This document shows positions 1 through 7,073 of a stretch of 64,000 bases of DNA, piece after piece. Under the pieces are notes generated by a model. That model did no database searches. It had not been told where the DNA came from and worked only from the letters and a program-made list of their open reading frames with translations. Position numbers and translations under genes: made by a program. This DNA comes from Paenibacillus vietnamensis (GTDB lineage: Bacteria; Bacillota; Bacilli; Paenibacillales; Paenibacillaceae), in the NCBI RefSeq assembly GCF_020169515.1, contig NZ_JAHMHW010000013.1, forward strand, positions 1-64,000, written 5' to 3'. Each line of letters opens with the position of its first letter. Positions within the stretch are counted from its first letter, which is position 1.

Positions 1-282
1 AACGCTAGTCAGCCCAGCTTTTGGCTCATTCTGCTGCAGGAAATGCAGCAGAATGTGCCGTGTGCGGCGGAAATCGCCCCAAATGGCACGTATAGGTGTA
101 GATCTGCTGCAAGAAGTGCAGCAGAACGCTAGTCAGCCCAGCTTTTGGCTCATTCTGCTGCAGGAAATGCAGCAGAATGAACCGTGTGCGGCGGAAATAC
201 TGCAGCAGAACTGGCCGTACACAGCGGAAATCGCCCAAAATGGCACGTATAGGTGTGGATCTGCTGCAGAAACTGCAGCAGA
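1..282. repeat. Array of CTGCTGCA-N5-TGCAGCAG palindromes in tandem partial duplication
   Basis: This non-coding stretch holds four hairpin-forming palindromes at 28-54, 103-125, 152-178 and 260-282. Each has the arms CTGCTGCA and TGCAGCAG around a 5-nt loop (ggaaa, agaag, ggaaa, gaaac). Positions 1-55 recur almost exactly at 125-179, and the segment around 75-111 recurs around 232-268, so the block is a partial tandem duplication with a period near 124-157 bp. The open frames through it are artefacts of the repeat. Related palindromes occur at 18577-18790 and 52290-52482. Function is unknown; a REP-like element, RNA hairpin or protein-binding array are all possible. Confidence 0.8.
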
Positions 283-341
283 GCAGCCTGCACGCGGCGA
301 ACATCACCCAAAAGGCGCGATTGGCGCGAATCTCCCAGGGC

Positions 342-1394
342 TCAGCTGCCCAGAGCGATCAGCGGGACGCCGGTCGAATGACGCTCTACGAGACGAGTGT
401 CTACGGTAATTTTTGTTTTGGCCGGGTCGTCGGAGGCAATGGCCTCGAGCAGCAAATCGACGGCCAGATGAGCCATTCGCTCCTTCGCGACATGGATGGT
501 GCTCAGCTCCGGCGATACGATTCTCGCTTCCGAGATGTTGTCGAAGCCGATGACCGATACGTCTTCGGGAATCCGGTATCCGAGCTCGGCGAGCGTCTTG
601 ATCGCGCTGATCGCGATATAATCGCATTCGCAGAAAAAGGCGGTCGGCAGCGTCCTGCCCGATTCGAGGTAAGCCGTAAGCTGACTTTTCAAAGCCTCTT
701 GCGAGGACAGGATCGTCGGCGCCACGGAGAACACGGCATCGCCGTTCACCTGGAGGCCGTTGTCCCGCAGCGCGGCATCGAAGCCGCGCTTCCGCTCGTC
801 GAAATTGTGAATGCGCACGTTCGATGCGATGTAGCCGATGTTCCGGTGCTGAGCGGCGCACAGATGCGAGCCGGCCTGATAAGCGCCCATCACATTATTG
901 ATGGCGACAAAATGGACCGGCAGCGTTTCAAAGCAGTTGTCCAGCACGACCAGCGGCACGGAAATGTTGTCGGCTACGGCCGCAATTTGCGCCTGGTCCA
1001 GGTTCGTGCCGAGCAGAATGACGCCGTCGCTGCGCTTCTCTTCGTCCAGCGCCTTGATTTTCTCCTTGAAATGCTCCTGCTCGATCGAGGTATAAATAAG
1101 CGAAAATCCGCTCAATCTGCATCTTTCTTCAATATGATGAATCAGCTCCCGGAAAAAAGGCTGCTGATAGTATTGCTCCAGTACGATCCCCGAGTTTGCA
1201 AAGGCGAGGAAGGTCAGCGACTTCATCGTCTGCTCCTGAACCGAGGCTCTCGCTTTATGCGTATAGCCGTTCTCCTCCGCGATCTGTAAAATGCGGTCGC
1301 GGGTTTCGGCGCCGATGCCCGGTTTGCCATTTAAGGCAAGCGATACGGCCGCTTTCGATACTCCTGCCAGCCTTGCGATATCCTCCATTTTCAC
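342..1394 (-). CDS. LacI/GalR-family transcriptional regulator
   Basis: A DNA-binding repressor of the LacI family, 350 aa, the usual length. Residues 1-55 form the helix-turn-helix and hinge (MEDIARLAGVSKAAVSLALN), and about 60-340 form the periplasmic-binding-protein-like effector domain. The start is taken as GTG 1394, with ATG 1388 as an alternative two codons in. The gene is divergent from the isomerase/transketolase/kinase operon at 1670-6435 and shares with it a 275-bp intergenic region holding five TTTAGTTTA-type motifs, so it most likely represses that operon and itself in the absence of the sugar or a sugar phosphate. The effector cannot be read from the sequence. Confidence 0.93.
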   Translation of the reverse strand: MKMEDIARLAGVSKAAVSLALNGKPGIGAETRDRILQIAEENGYTHKARASVQEQTMKSLTFLAFANSGIVLEQYYQQPFFRELIHHIEERCRLSGFSLIYTSIEQEHFKEKIKALDEEKRSDGVILLGTNLDQAQIAAVADNISVPLVVLDNCFETLPVHFVAINNVMGAYQAGSHLCAAQHRNIGYIASNVRIHNFDERKRGFDAALRDNGLQVNGDAVFSVAPTILSSQEALKSQLTAYLESGRTLPTAFFCECDYIAISAIKTLAELGYRIPEDVSVIGFDNISEARIVSPELSTIHVAKERMAHLAVDLLLEAIASDDPAKTKITVDTRLVERHSTGVPLIALGS

Positions 1395-1435
1395 TGCTCT
1401 GTATCCCCATTCCTGTAGCCCTGTGGTTTAGTAGG

Positions 1436-1636
1436 TTTAGTTTACACGGATCGTTCCCGAAGTGCAAGGAATTCACTTAACTTCACTTAATAGTTTAGCC
1501 TAAAAAACTAAATATTAAACTAAAATTCAAATAAACTCGTTGACCTCGCTCCAAAATGGTGATAAATTAAGTCACAAGCCAATATATTAGCTTAACAGGG
1601 ATTATGTTTAGTTTACTTCAACAACATTTTAGTTTA
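1436..1636. promoter_or_regulatory. Cluster of TTTAGTTTA motifs, candidate LacI-family operators
   Basis: TTTAGTTTA occurs in direct orientation at 1436-1444, 1607-1615 and 1628-1636, the inverse motif AAACTAAA lies near 1516-1523, and an imperfect palindrome TAGTTT(n8)AAACTA spans 1491-1510. The motifs flank the candidate promoter at 1540-1568 and lie between the regulator gene and its presumed target operon. That density in a 200-bp divergent intergenic region is not expected by chance. Binding by the adjacent LacI-type protein is inferred. Confidence 0.6.
1540..1568 (+). promoter_or_regulatory. Candidate sigma-A promoter of the isomerase operon
   Basis: TTGACC (1540-1545), a 17-bp spacer, then TAAATT (1563-1568). 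The -35 matches 5 of 6 and the -10 matches 4 of 6 consensus positions. It points toward the gene at 1670, and two TTTAGTTTA motifs lie downstream of it, where a bound repressor would block elongation or clearance. Confidence 0.5.
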
Positions 1637-1669
1637 GAAAGTTAAGTTGACATTAGGGGAGAGCAAACG

Positions 1670-3103
1670 ATGAAAAAGCTCAAATTGGGATATGCGCCGA
1701 CGAGACGGTTCGTTTTTAGCGCAGAGGACGCGTTCAAGTACAAGGTGCTCATCAAAGAAAAAATCGAAAGCTTCGGCCTCGGGATCGACATCGTGGATCT
1801 GGAGGGAATTAACAGCGAAGGCCTGCTGTACGACGACAACATTAATGCGGATCTGATTATCGAGCGGTTCAAGAAGGAAGACGTGGACGCCGTGTTTTTC
1901 CCGCATTGCAACTTCGGCACGGAGGATACGGTCGCAAGAGTCGGCAAGGCGCTCGGCAAGCCGGTATTGCTCTGGGGACCGAGGGACGAGGCGCCGCTTG
2001 AGGACGGTATGCGTCTTCGCGATACGCAGTGCGGCTTGTTCGCGACGGGCAAAGTGCTCCGCCGCTTCAACGTTCCGTTCACATATGTGACGAACAGCCG
2101 GGTAGACGATCCGGTATTTGAACGCGGATTCACGAATTTTGCGGCGGCGGCGAATGTGGTGAAGCAGTTCCGCAGCCTGCGCATTTTGCAGATCGGGCCG
2201 CGCCCCTCGTCGTTCTGGACGATGATGTGCAACGAGGGCGAGCTGCTCGAGCGCTTCGGCATCGAGATTCATCCGATTACACTGGTCGACATTCAAAGGG
2301 AAACGAAACGGATCGAGAACGGCAGCAGCTCCGAGCTGGCGGAAGCGATCGATTATATCAAGGAAAAACTGGACTGGTCAGAGGTAACGGAGGAGGACGT
2401 GAGACGCATCGCGGCGCTGAAGGTGGCCATGAAGTCTTACGCGCTTCGTACAGGCAGCTCCGCCATTGCCATCCAATGCTGGTCTTCTCTGCAGGATGCA
2501 ATGGGCATTATGCCTTGTCTTGCGAACGCGATATTGACCGACGAGCAGATCCCGGTTACCTGTGAAACGGATATCCACGGCGCGATTACATCGGTGATGG
2601 TGCAGGCGGCGACGATGAACCAGCACCCGACGTTTTTCGCGGATCTGACCGTCCGCCACCCGGAAAATCCGAACGGCGAGCTGCTGTTCCACTGCGGCAA
2701 CTTCCCGGTGTCGCTGTCGGTAGAGAGCAATCCGAAGCTGCGCAAGCACTTTTTGTTCGACGATCATTCGCCGGGAACGCATGAAGGGGAAATCAAGGGC
2801 GGCGACATGACGCTGGCGCGGTTCGACGGAGATCACGGCGAATACCAGCTATTCCTCGGCAAAGCCCGCGGCATTCAAGGGCCTTACACGCGCGGCTCCT
2901 ATGTTTGGGTAGAGGTGAACGATTGGCCGCTGTGGGAGGAAAAACTCGTTAAAGGGCCTTACGTTCATCATTCGGTCGGCATTCACGCGAACGCTATCCC
3001 GGCTTTATATGAGGCCTGCAGCTATATTCCGGGCCTGACTCCGGATCCGGTCGATCCGACGGAGAGAGAAATCCAGGCTTGGCTGCGCGGCGCAGGTTTA
3101 TAA
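1670..3103 (+). CDS. L-fucose/L-arabinose isomerase-family protein (candidate pentose isomerase)
   Basis: A 477-aa protein of the FucI/AraA-like aldose-ketose isomerase family. Residues 1-170 form the N-terminal Rossmann-like domains, and the second half carries the C-terminal isomerase domain; CETDIHGAI (near residue 300) and HCGNFP (near 340) look like conserved metal/substrate segments. A strong site (AGGGGAG) precedes ATG 1670. It is the first gene of a tight operon with split transketolase and an FGGY kinase, so its ketose product is probably phosphorylated and then cleaved by transketolase. Family membership is solid; the substrate (D-apiose, L-fucose or another sugar) is inference. Shorter than classical FucI (about 590 aa), as in the FucI-related branch of uncharacterised isomerases. 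Confidence 0.85.
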   Translation: MKKLKLGYAPTRRFVFSAEDAFKYKVLIKEKIESFGLGIDIVDLEGINSEGLLYDDNINADLIIERFKKEDVDAVFFPHCNFGTEDTVARVGKALGKPVLLWGPRDEAPLEDGMRLRDTQCGLFATGKVLRRFNVPFTYVTNSRVDDPVFERGFTNFAAAANVVKQFRSLRILQIGPRPSSFWTMMCNEGELLERFGIEIHPITLVDIQRETKRIENGSSSELAEAIDYIKEKLDWSEVTEEDVRRIAALKVAMKSYALRTGSSAIAIQCWSSLQDAMGIMPCLANAILTDEQIPVTCETDIHGAITSVMVQAATMNQHPTFFADLTVRHPENPNGELLFHCGNFPVSLSVESNPKLRKHFLFDDHSPGTHEGEIKGGDMTLARFDGDHGEYQLFLGKARGIQGPYTRGSYVWVEVNDWPLWEEKLVKGPYVHHSVGIHANAIPALYEACSYIPGLTPDPVDPTEREIQAWLRGAGL

Positions 3104-3119
3104 AGAGGAGGATGGGAGT

Positions 3120-3962
3120 ATGGAGACGACAGCACTGAAAGCGAAGGCGGCGCAAATCCGGATGGATCTGCTGCGGATGATCCATGGCGCAAAAACGGGG
3201 CATACCGGAGGTTCGCTCAGCAACACGGATATTTTGACCGCTTTGTATTACCACGTTATGAAGATCGACCCGCAAAATCCGAAATGGGAAAAGCGCGACC
3301 GTTTTATCGCCAGCAAGGGGCATTCGGTCGAATCGTTATGGTGCATTCTCGCCGATCTCGGCTTTTTCCCGAAGGAGGAGCTGAAGACGTTCAGCGCGTT
3401 CGGCACGCGCCTGATCGGCCATCCGAACAACAAGGTGGCGGGCATCGAGATGAATACGGGGGCGCTCGGCCACGGACTCGCGATTTCCGTAGGCATGGCG
3501 CTTGCCGCCAAGCGGGACCACAGCAGCTACCGCGTATTTTGCCTGATGGGCGACGGCGAGCAAGCCGAGGGCTCCGTCTGGGAGGCGGCGATGGCCGGGG
3601 CCCATTACAAGCTGGAGAACCTCGTCGGCATCATCGACCGCAACCGGCTGCAAATCAGCGGCTCGACGGAGGAAGTTATGGGGCTCGACCCGCTGGAGGA
3701 CAAATGGGCGGCATTCGGCTGGCATGTCGTATCCATCGACGGCAACGATATGGATTCGCTCGTGCAGGCGTTCGAGGCCGTACCGGAAGCGCCCGGCAAG
3801 CCGACTTTAATTATGGCGAACACCGTCAAGGGCAAGGGCGTATCGTTTGCCGAGAACGTCGCGCATTGGCATCATCACGTGCCGAACGACGAGCAGCTGG
3901 AGCTTGCGCTTGCCGAGCTTACGGCGCTTCAGGAATCCTACGGGCAGAAAGGAACGGTGTAA
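3120..3962 (+). CDS. Transketolase N-terminal (TPP-binding) subunit
   Basis: This 280-aa protein is the N-terminal half of a split transketolase and would form a heteromer with the product of the next gene. It shows the substrate/TPP segment GHTGGSLS (about residues 23-30), SKGH (about 63) and the Mg/TPP motif beginning GDGEQAEGSVWEAA (about 144). The start ATG 3120 follows AGAGGAGG. It lies 16 bp after the isomerase and 6 bp before the partner subunit. Split transketolases are common in Firmicute sugar operons and are often specialised, for example apulose-4-phosphate transketolase or sulfofructose transketolase, rather than serving the pentose phosphate pathway. A dedicated catabolic role is inferred from context. 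Confidence 0.93.
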   Translation: METTALKAKAAQIRMDLLRMIHGAKTGHTGGSLSNTDILTALYYHVMKIDPQNPKWEKRDRFIASKGHSVESLWCILADLGFFPKEELKTFSAFGTRLIGHPNNKVAGIEMNTGALGHGLAISVGMALAAKRDHSSYRVFCLMGDGEQAEGSVWEAAMAGAHYKLENLVGIIDRNRLQISGSTEEVMGLDPLEDKWAAFGWHVVSIDGNDMDSLVQAFEAVPEAPGKPTLIMANTVKGKGVSFAENVAHWHHHVPNDEQLELALAELTALQESYGQKGTV

Positions 3963-3968
3963 ACCGGC

Positions 3969-4907
3969 ATGGCTAACAAAATTCCAAACCGGCAGGTTAT
4001 TTGCGATACATTATTGAAGCTGGCGGAGGAAGACCGCGACATCATGGTGCTGGCCAGCGACTCCCGCGGCTCGGCGGCTATGGCGCCTTTTGCCAATACG
4101 TATCCGGAGCAATTCGTAGAGGTCGGCATCGCGGAGCAAAATATCGTCGGCATCTCGGCAGGGCTTGCGCACAGCGGCAAAAAGCCGTTCGTTACGTCGC
4201 CGGCATGCTTCCTGAGCATGCGCAGCATCGAGCAGATCAAGGTCGACGTTGCTTATTCGGGGACGAACGTGAAGCTTGTCGGCATCAGCGGCGGCGTCAG
4301 CTACGGGGCGCTCGGCATGTCGCATCATTCCGTGCAGGACCTGGCGGTTATGCGGGCGATTCCGGGGCTTGCCGTTGTGCTGCCTGCAGACCGCCACGAG
4401 ACGAAAAAAATGACCGAAGCGCTTGTCGATTACGAAGGCGGCGCTTATATTCGGATCGGACGCAACCCGGTTGAAGACGTATACGAATCCGACGAGTATG
4501 AGTTCGTGCTTGGCAAAGCGGTGACGATGCGCGAAGGCACGGATGTGACGATCATCGCCGCAGGCGAAACGGTGCGGGTCGCGCTGGATGCGGAGGCGGC
4601 TTTGCAGGAAGCGGGCGTGTCCGCACGGGTAATTAACATGCATACGATCAAGCCGCTTGACGAGGAAGCGATCGTAAACGCCGCACGCGAGACCGGGCGG
4701 ATCATTACGGTCGAGGAGCACAGCGTTCACGGGGGGCTCGGAGCGGCTGTCGCCGAGGTAGTCGTACAGAATCACCCGGTTCCGGTGCGCATTCTGGGCA
4801 TTCCGGACGAGCCGGCGATCGCGGGCAAAACGTCCGAGGTGTTCGAGCATTACGGAATCAGCGCGGACAATATCAAGAGGATCGCCTTGGAGCTGCTGGG
4901 CAGATAG
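3969..4907 (+). CDS. Transketolase C-terminal (pyrimidine-binding) subunit
   Basis: The 312-aa second half of the split transketolase. It contains the pyrimidine-binding domain (residues 1-165), with the TPP-activating glutamate in VEVGIAEQN (about residues 51-59), and the transketolase C-terminal domain (about 180-310) with VEEHSVHGGLG. It begins 6 bp after the N-terminal subunit stop, with only a weak own ribosome site, so translation is probably coupled and the two subunits made in equal amounts. Together they would move a two-carbon ketol unit from a ketose phosphate to an aldose phosphate acceptor. Confidence 0.93.
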   Translation: MANKIPNRQVICDTLLKLAEEDRDIMVLASDSRGSAAMAPFANTYPEQFVEVGIAEQNIVGISAGLAHSGKKPFVTSPACFLSMRSIEQIKVDVAYSGTNVKLVGISGGVSYGALGMSHHSVQDLAVMRAIPGLAVVLPADRHETKKMTEALVDYEGGAYIRIGRNPVEDVYESDEYEFVLGKAVTMREGTDVTIIAAGETVRVALDAEAALQEAGVSARVINMHTIKPLDEEAIVNAARETGRIITVEEHSVHGGLGAAVAEVVVQNHPVPVRILGIPDEPAIAGKTSEVFEHYGISADNIKRIALELLGR

Positions 4908-4917
4908 GATGGCTGGC

Positions 4918-6435
4918 ATGAATAAGTATATTTTGGCAATCGACCAGAGCACTTCGGGAACGAAGGCGCTGTTGACGGACCGGAATGGGACGGTGCTGGC
5001 CAGATGCTCCGAGGAGCATAAGCAGCATTATCCGAAGCCGGGCTGGGTGGAGCACGATCCGCTGGAAATTTACGAAAATGTGAAAAAGAGCGCGTTAGCG
5101 GTCTTGCGGCAGGCGGGCATATCTGCGGCTGAGCTCGCCGTGCTTACGATCACCAACCAGCGCGAAACGGCGGTTCTGTGGGACCGCAACACCGGCGAGC
5201 CGGTCTGCAACGCGATCGTATGGCAGTGCCAGCGGACGGCCGACCGCTGCGGGGAATACCGGGCGGCGGGGCATGAGGCGGCCGTCACCGCGAAAACCGG
5301 GCTGATGCTGGACCCTTATTTTTCGGCGGCAAAATGGGGCTGGATGCTGGAGCACGCCGCGGGCGCGCAGGAGAAGCTTGCCGATGGCAGGCTGCTTGCG
5401 GGCACGATCGACAGCTGGCTGGTCTGGAAGCTGACGGGCGGCAAGGTGCATGCCACCGATTACACGAACGCGAGCAGAACCTCGCTGTTCAATATTCATA
5501 CGCTGGAGTGGGACGAAGAAATGTGCAGGTTATTCGGCGTACCGTCCTCGCTGCTGCCTGAGGTGAAGTACTCCGACGAGGTATTCGGCTATACGGAGGC
5601 CGGAGGCTGGCTCGGGGAGACGGCTGTTCCGATCTCGGGCGTCATCGGCGACTCCCAGGCGGCGTTGTTCGGCAACCTGTGCCTCGAGGAAGGAATGGCG
5701 AAGGCGACCTACGGGACGGGTACCTCCGTGCTGATGAACGTCGGCGCCCGGCCCGCGCCCGCGGGCAGCGGACTCGTTCAGACGATTGCCTGGGGCAGGG
5801 AAGGCATCGTCACCTATGCTCTCGAAGCGGTAATCCGTACCTCCGGCGACAGTCTGAAGTGGCTCCGCGACAATTTAGGTTTATTTTCCTCGTTCGAGGA
5901 GATGGAACGTCTGCTGGAGGATGCACCGGACAATGAGGGGGTATACCTCGTTCCCGCCTTCGTCGGCCTTGGAGCCCCGTATTGGCAGCCGAACGCAAGG
6001 GCTTCGATCACCGGGATGAACCGCGGCACAGGCAAGGCGCATTTGATTCGCGCTGCGCTCGAAAGCATTGCTTATCAGGTCTATGATGCGGTCTCGCTGC
6101 TTCAGTCCGAGTCGGGCGTCGCCCTCGAAGAGCTGCGCGCGGACGGAGGAGCGGCGGATAACGCATTGCTAATGCAGTTCCAATCGGATATGCTCGGCAA
6201 AAAAGTCGTCCGCGCAGGCGTTGCGGAGCTGTCCGCGATGGGCTCGGTCTACCTGGGCGGCATGGCGGCCGGCATCTGGAGCTCGGCGGAAGAGCTGGAA
6301 GCGAGCGTCCGAAGCTCCCGCACGTATGAGCCGCAAATGGATCCGTCCGCAAGGGACAAATGCTTGACCGGATGGCAAAAGGCGGTGACCGCCTTGGTTC
6401 GCGAGGTCGGCGAAGCGCCTATCCCGATGAAGTAA
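4918..6435 (+). CDS. FGGY-family carbohydrate kinase
   Basis: A 505-aa FGGY kinase, closer in its N terminus to glycerol kinase (LAIDQSTSGTKALL; TNQRETAVLWDR) than to xylulokinase. The C-terminal domain carries GLGAPYWQP, the family signature region and ADGGAADN. ATG 4918 is chosen because the family consensus begins there and AGGA sits 8 nt upstream; ATG 4909 adds three residues. It ends the operon and would phosphorylate the ketose made by the isomerase before transketolase acts, as apulose kinase does in the described apiose route. Glycerol or another polyol/ketose remains possible. Confidence 0.88.
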   Translation: MNKYILAIDQSTSGTKALLTDRNGTVLARCSEEHKQHYPKPGWVEHDPLEIYENVKKSALAVLRQAGISAAELAVLTITNQRETAVLWDRNTGEPVCNAIVWQCQRTADRCGEYRAAGHEAAVTAKTGLMLDPYFSAAKWGWMLEHAAGAQEKLADGRLLAGTIDSWLVWKLTGGKVHATDYTNASRTSLFNIHTLEWDEEMCRLFGVPSSLLPEVKYSDEVFGYTEAGGWLGETAVPISGVIGDSQAALFGNLCLEEGMAKATYGTGTSVLMNVGARPAPAGSGLVQTIAWGREGIVTYALEAVIRTSGDSLKWLRDNLGLFSSFEEMERLLEDAPDNEGVYLVPAFVGLGAPYWQPNARASITGMNRGTGKAHLIRAALESIAYQVYDAVSLLQSESGVALEELRADGGAADNALLMQFQSDMLGKKVVRAGVAELSAMGSVYLGGMAAGIWSSAEELEASVRSSRTYEPQMDPSARDKCLTGWQKAVTALVREVGEAPIPMK

Positions 6436-6522
6436 GGGGTGCGGAGCATCGGGCAGGTCCAGGTGCGAAACTGAATCGGAATCGGAATCGGAATTCATTC
6501 CTGTGACGAAAAATCTTTGAAG

Positions 6523-6568
6523 AAATGGCGGTGCCCAGGGACGATCCCTGCACCGCCATTTGTTGTTT
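6523..6568 (+). terminator. Intrinsic terminator after the kinase operon, copy 1 of a repeated module
   Basis: A long stem AAATGGCGGTG / CACCGCCATTT with inner stem AGGGA/TCCCT is followed by a T-rich run. The module, including the preceding GTGACGAAAAATC at 6503, is duplicated at 16024-16092. Confidence 0.8.
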
Positions 6569-7073
6569 TGCAACGGACATAAACGCCGCTTAGAACGGCT
6601 AAACGGCAAGTGTCGGCGGCTATCGGACAGGAGAGTCGTTTAGAACGGATTGGGGGTTTGTTTTCTTGAGTGGCATGTCTTTAAAGCACAGAGATAACCG
6701 TTACAATATTGAAATCACACAATTGGCTGCCTAAGTGTCTTTTTTGTCCATGAAAAGACGACCTCCGGTCACCCGAAAGGCGTGCCGGACCGAACGTTTC
6801 ATCCGGGTGTTTTTCGTCCGTCGTACCAAAGCCTCCCCGTCGCGTCTGCGGCAGGGTTTGTTTTTTGCGGATCATTATATATCGATGCTTCCGTTACATA
6901 TTGAACTTTCGGAATAGGCAACCGCATTTTATCTTTATGAAGCAGCGACACGGAAGGGGGAGCTTATGATGACCGTTAAACCGTAAGATTGAAAGCGTTA
7001 TCCTGAAACTGTTATCCGACATGATCGCAAAAAAACATCCAATATTTGTAAATAAGGAGGTTAATCGTAAAAA
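6569..7073. other. Intergenic region before the lyase gene, with a cre-like site and a mini-ORF
   Basis: I see no convincing protein gene in these 505 bases. CGCTTAGAACGG and CGTTTAGAACGG recur about 50 bp apart near 6590 and 6640. A six-codon frame (MMTVKP, 6966-6986) follows an excellent GGAAGGGGG site; it could be a leader peptide or the stump of a lost gene. A catabolite-response-like site is at 6989-7003. No clear sigma-A promoter could be picked. Confidence 0.5.
6989..7003 (+). promoter_or_regulatory. Candidate CcpA cre site
   Basis: TTGAAAGCGTTATCC matches 14 of 15 positions of the relaxed cre consensus WTGNAANCGNWNNCW. It lies 71-85 bp upstream of the lyase start, where CcpA binding would give glucose repression. 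Confidence 0.45.

Noticed and set aside
1..282. CRISPR-like spacing of repeats
   Set aside because: Units are palindromes with 5-nt loops and unequal spacing, and no spacers of uniform length or cas genes exist.
26..409. Open frames across the repeat block at the left edge
   Set aside because: They follow the tandem CTGCTGCA repeats, lack ribosome sites and differ in every frame; repetition explains them.
6735..6917. 60-codon frame between the kinase operon and the lyase
   Set aside because: Its start lacks a ribosome site and its composition (many Arg/Phe, poly-T sections) is unlike neighbouring genes.
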